A stretch of DNA of 12,567 nt. Source: JBGPIK01 sp041484845 (lineage in GTDB: Bacteria; Desulfobacterota; Binatia; UBA9968). Position numbers and translations under genes: made by a program. The notes beneath the pieces are model-generated. The model did not search any database, was not told the origin of the DNA, and saw only the letters and a program-made list of their open reading frames with translations. Where the stretch lies: NCBI GenBank assembly GCA_041484845.1, contig JBGPIK010000175.1:1-12567 (forward strand), read 5' to 3'. Positions 12,546-12,567 of the stretch are shown here, piece by piece. Within the stretch, counting starts at the first letter, position 1; every line of letters starts with the position of its first letter.

Positions 12546-12567
12546 AATTTTATGTCCCGCTCTCTCA

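Noticed and set aside
8461..12567. Search for Mu-type element ends, terminal inverted repeats or a target duplication matching the left flank.
   Set aside because: No matching repeats were found by eye; the TGAGTGCAAC word has no inverted copy in 1-700. Ends may lie outside the window.
1..12567. tRNA, rRNA, CRISPR array or toxin-antitoxin locus.
   Set aside because: No tRNA-like cloverleaf with a GGTTCRA arm, no rRNA sequence, no regularly spaced repeats and no recognisable toxin-antitoxin pair were seen.
12506..12567. Possible downstream genes starting at ATG 12506 (TAATG overlap) or ATG 12552.
   Set aside because: The first ends after 8 codons in the heptamer repeat. The second has only five codons before the window ends and no clear ribosome binding site, so it cannot be judged.

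Overview
The window looks like the early (transposition) region of a Mu-like transposable phage or phage-derived element in a Gram-negative bacterium, next to a second, rightward block of genes. The minus strand from about 8461 down to about 651 reads as one compact operon. Many of its genes overlap by a few bases, and most have clear Shine-Dalgarno sequences. The Gram-negative reading rests on the secreted DUF4124-type protein and the Mu-like gene set. I cannot name the phylum; two small hypothetical families (489-796 and 1145-1306) remind me of Deltaproteobacteria/NC10-type genomes, which is weak evidence.

Minus-strand layout in order of transcription: an excisionase-like HTH protein (8461-8150), a second small HTH protein (8157-7969), a 45-residue one-helix membrane protein (7972-7835), a charged protein of unknown function (7817-7284), a short zinc-finger protein (7151-6906), a DUF3102-like protein (6843-6103), a DDE/rve transposase of the MuA/TniA kind (6106-4430) and its AAA+ partner of the MuB/TniB kind (4433-3189). 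After a 210-bp gap come two genes that carry three copies of one unrecognised domain (2978-2247 and 2197-1892), a GemA/Gp16-like protein (1811-1221), a 53-residue basic protein hidden in another frame (1306-1145) and a zinc-ribbon protein (1148-651). DUF3102-like protein, transposase and ATPase are joined by 4-base overlaps and must be co-translated.

The plus strand holds a separate set: a frame-split small gene of a recognisable hypothetical family (489-796), a C-terminal zinc-finger protein divergent from the early operon (8527-9207), a secreted DUF4124 protein (9290-10141), an excisionase-like HTH (10240-10446), and, overlapping it, a 690-residue tail tape-measure-like protein (10434-12506). 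In phage Mu the late genes lie downstream of the early operon in the same direction. Here the only structural-looking gene lies on the other side and runs the opposite way, so either the element has an unusual layout or two elements abut.

The control points that can be seen are the 65-bp divergent region at 8462-8526 with a 10-bp direct repeat spaced by 52 bp, a perfect 10-bp inverted repeat at 6863-6888 just upstream of the transposition module, and a plus-strand intrinsic terminator at 3149-3189 that faces into the 3' end of the ATPase gene. Positions 1-488 hold no gene I recognise, only secondary structure.
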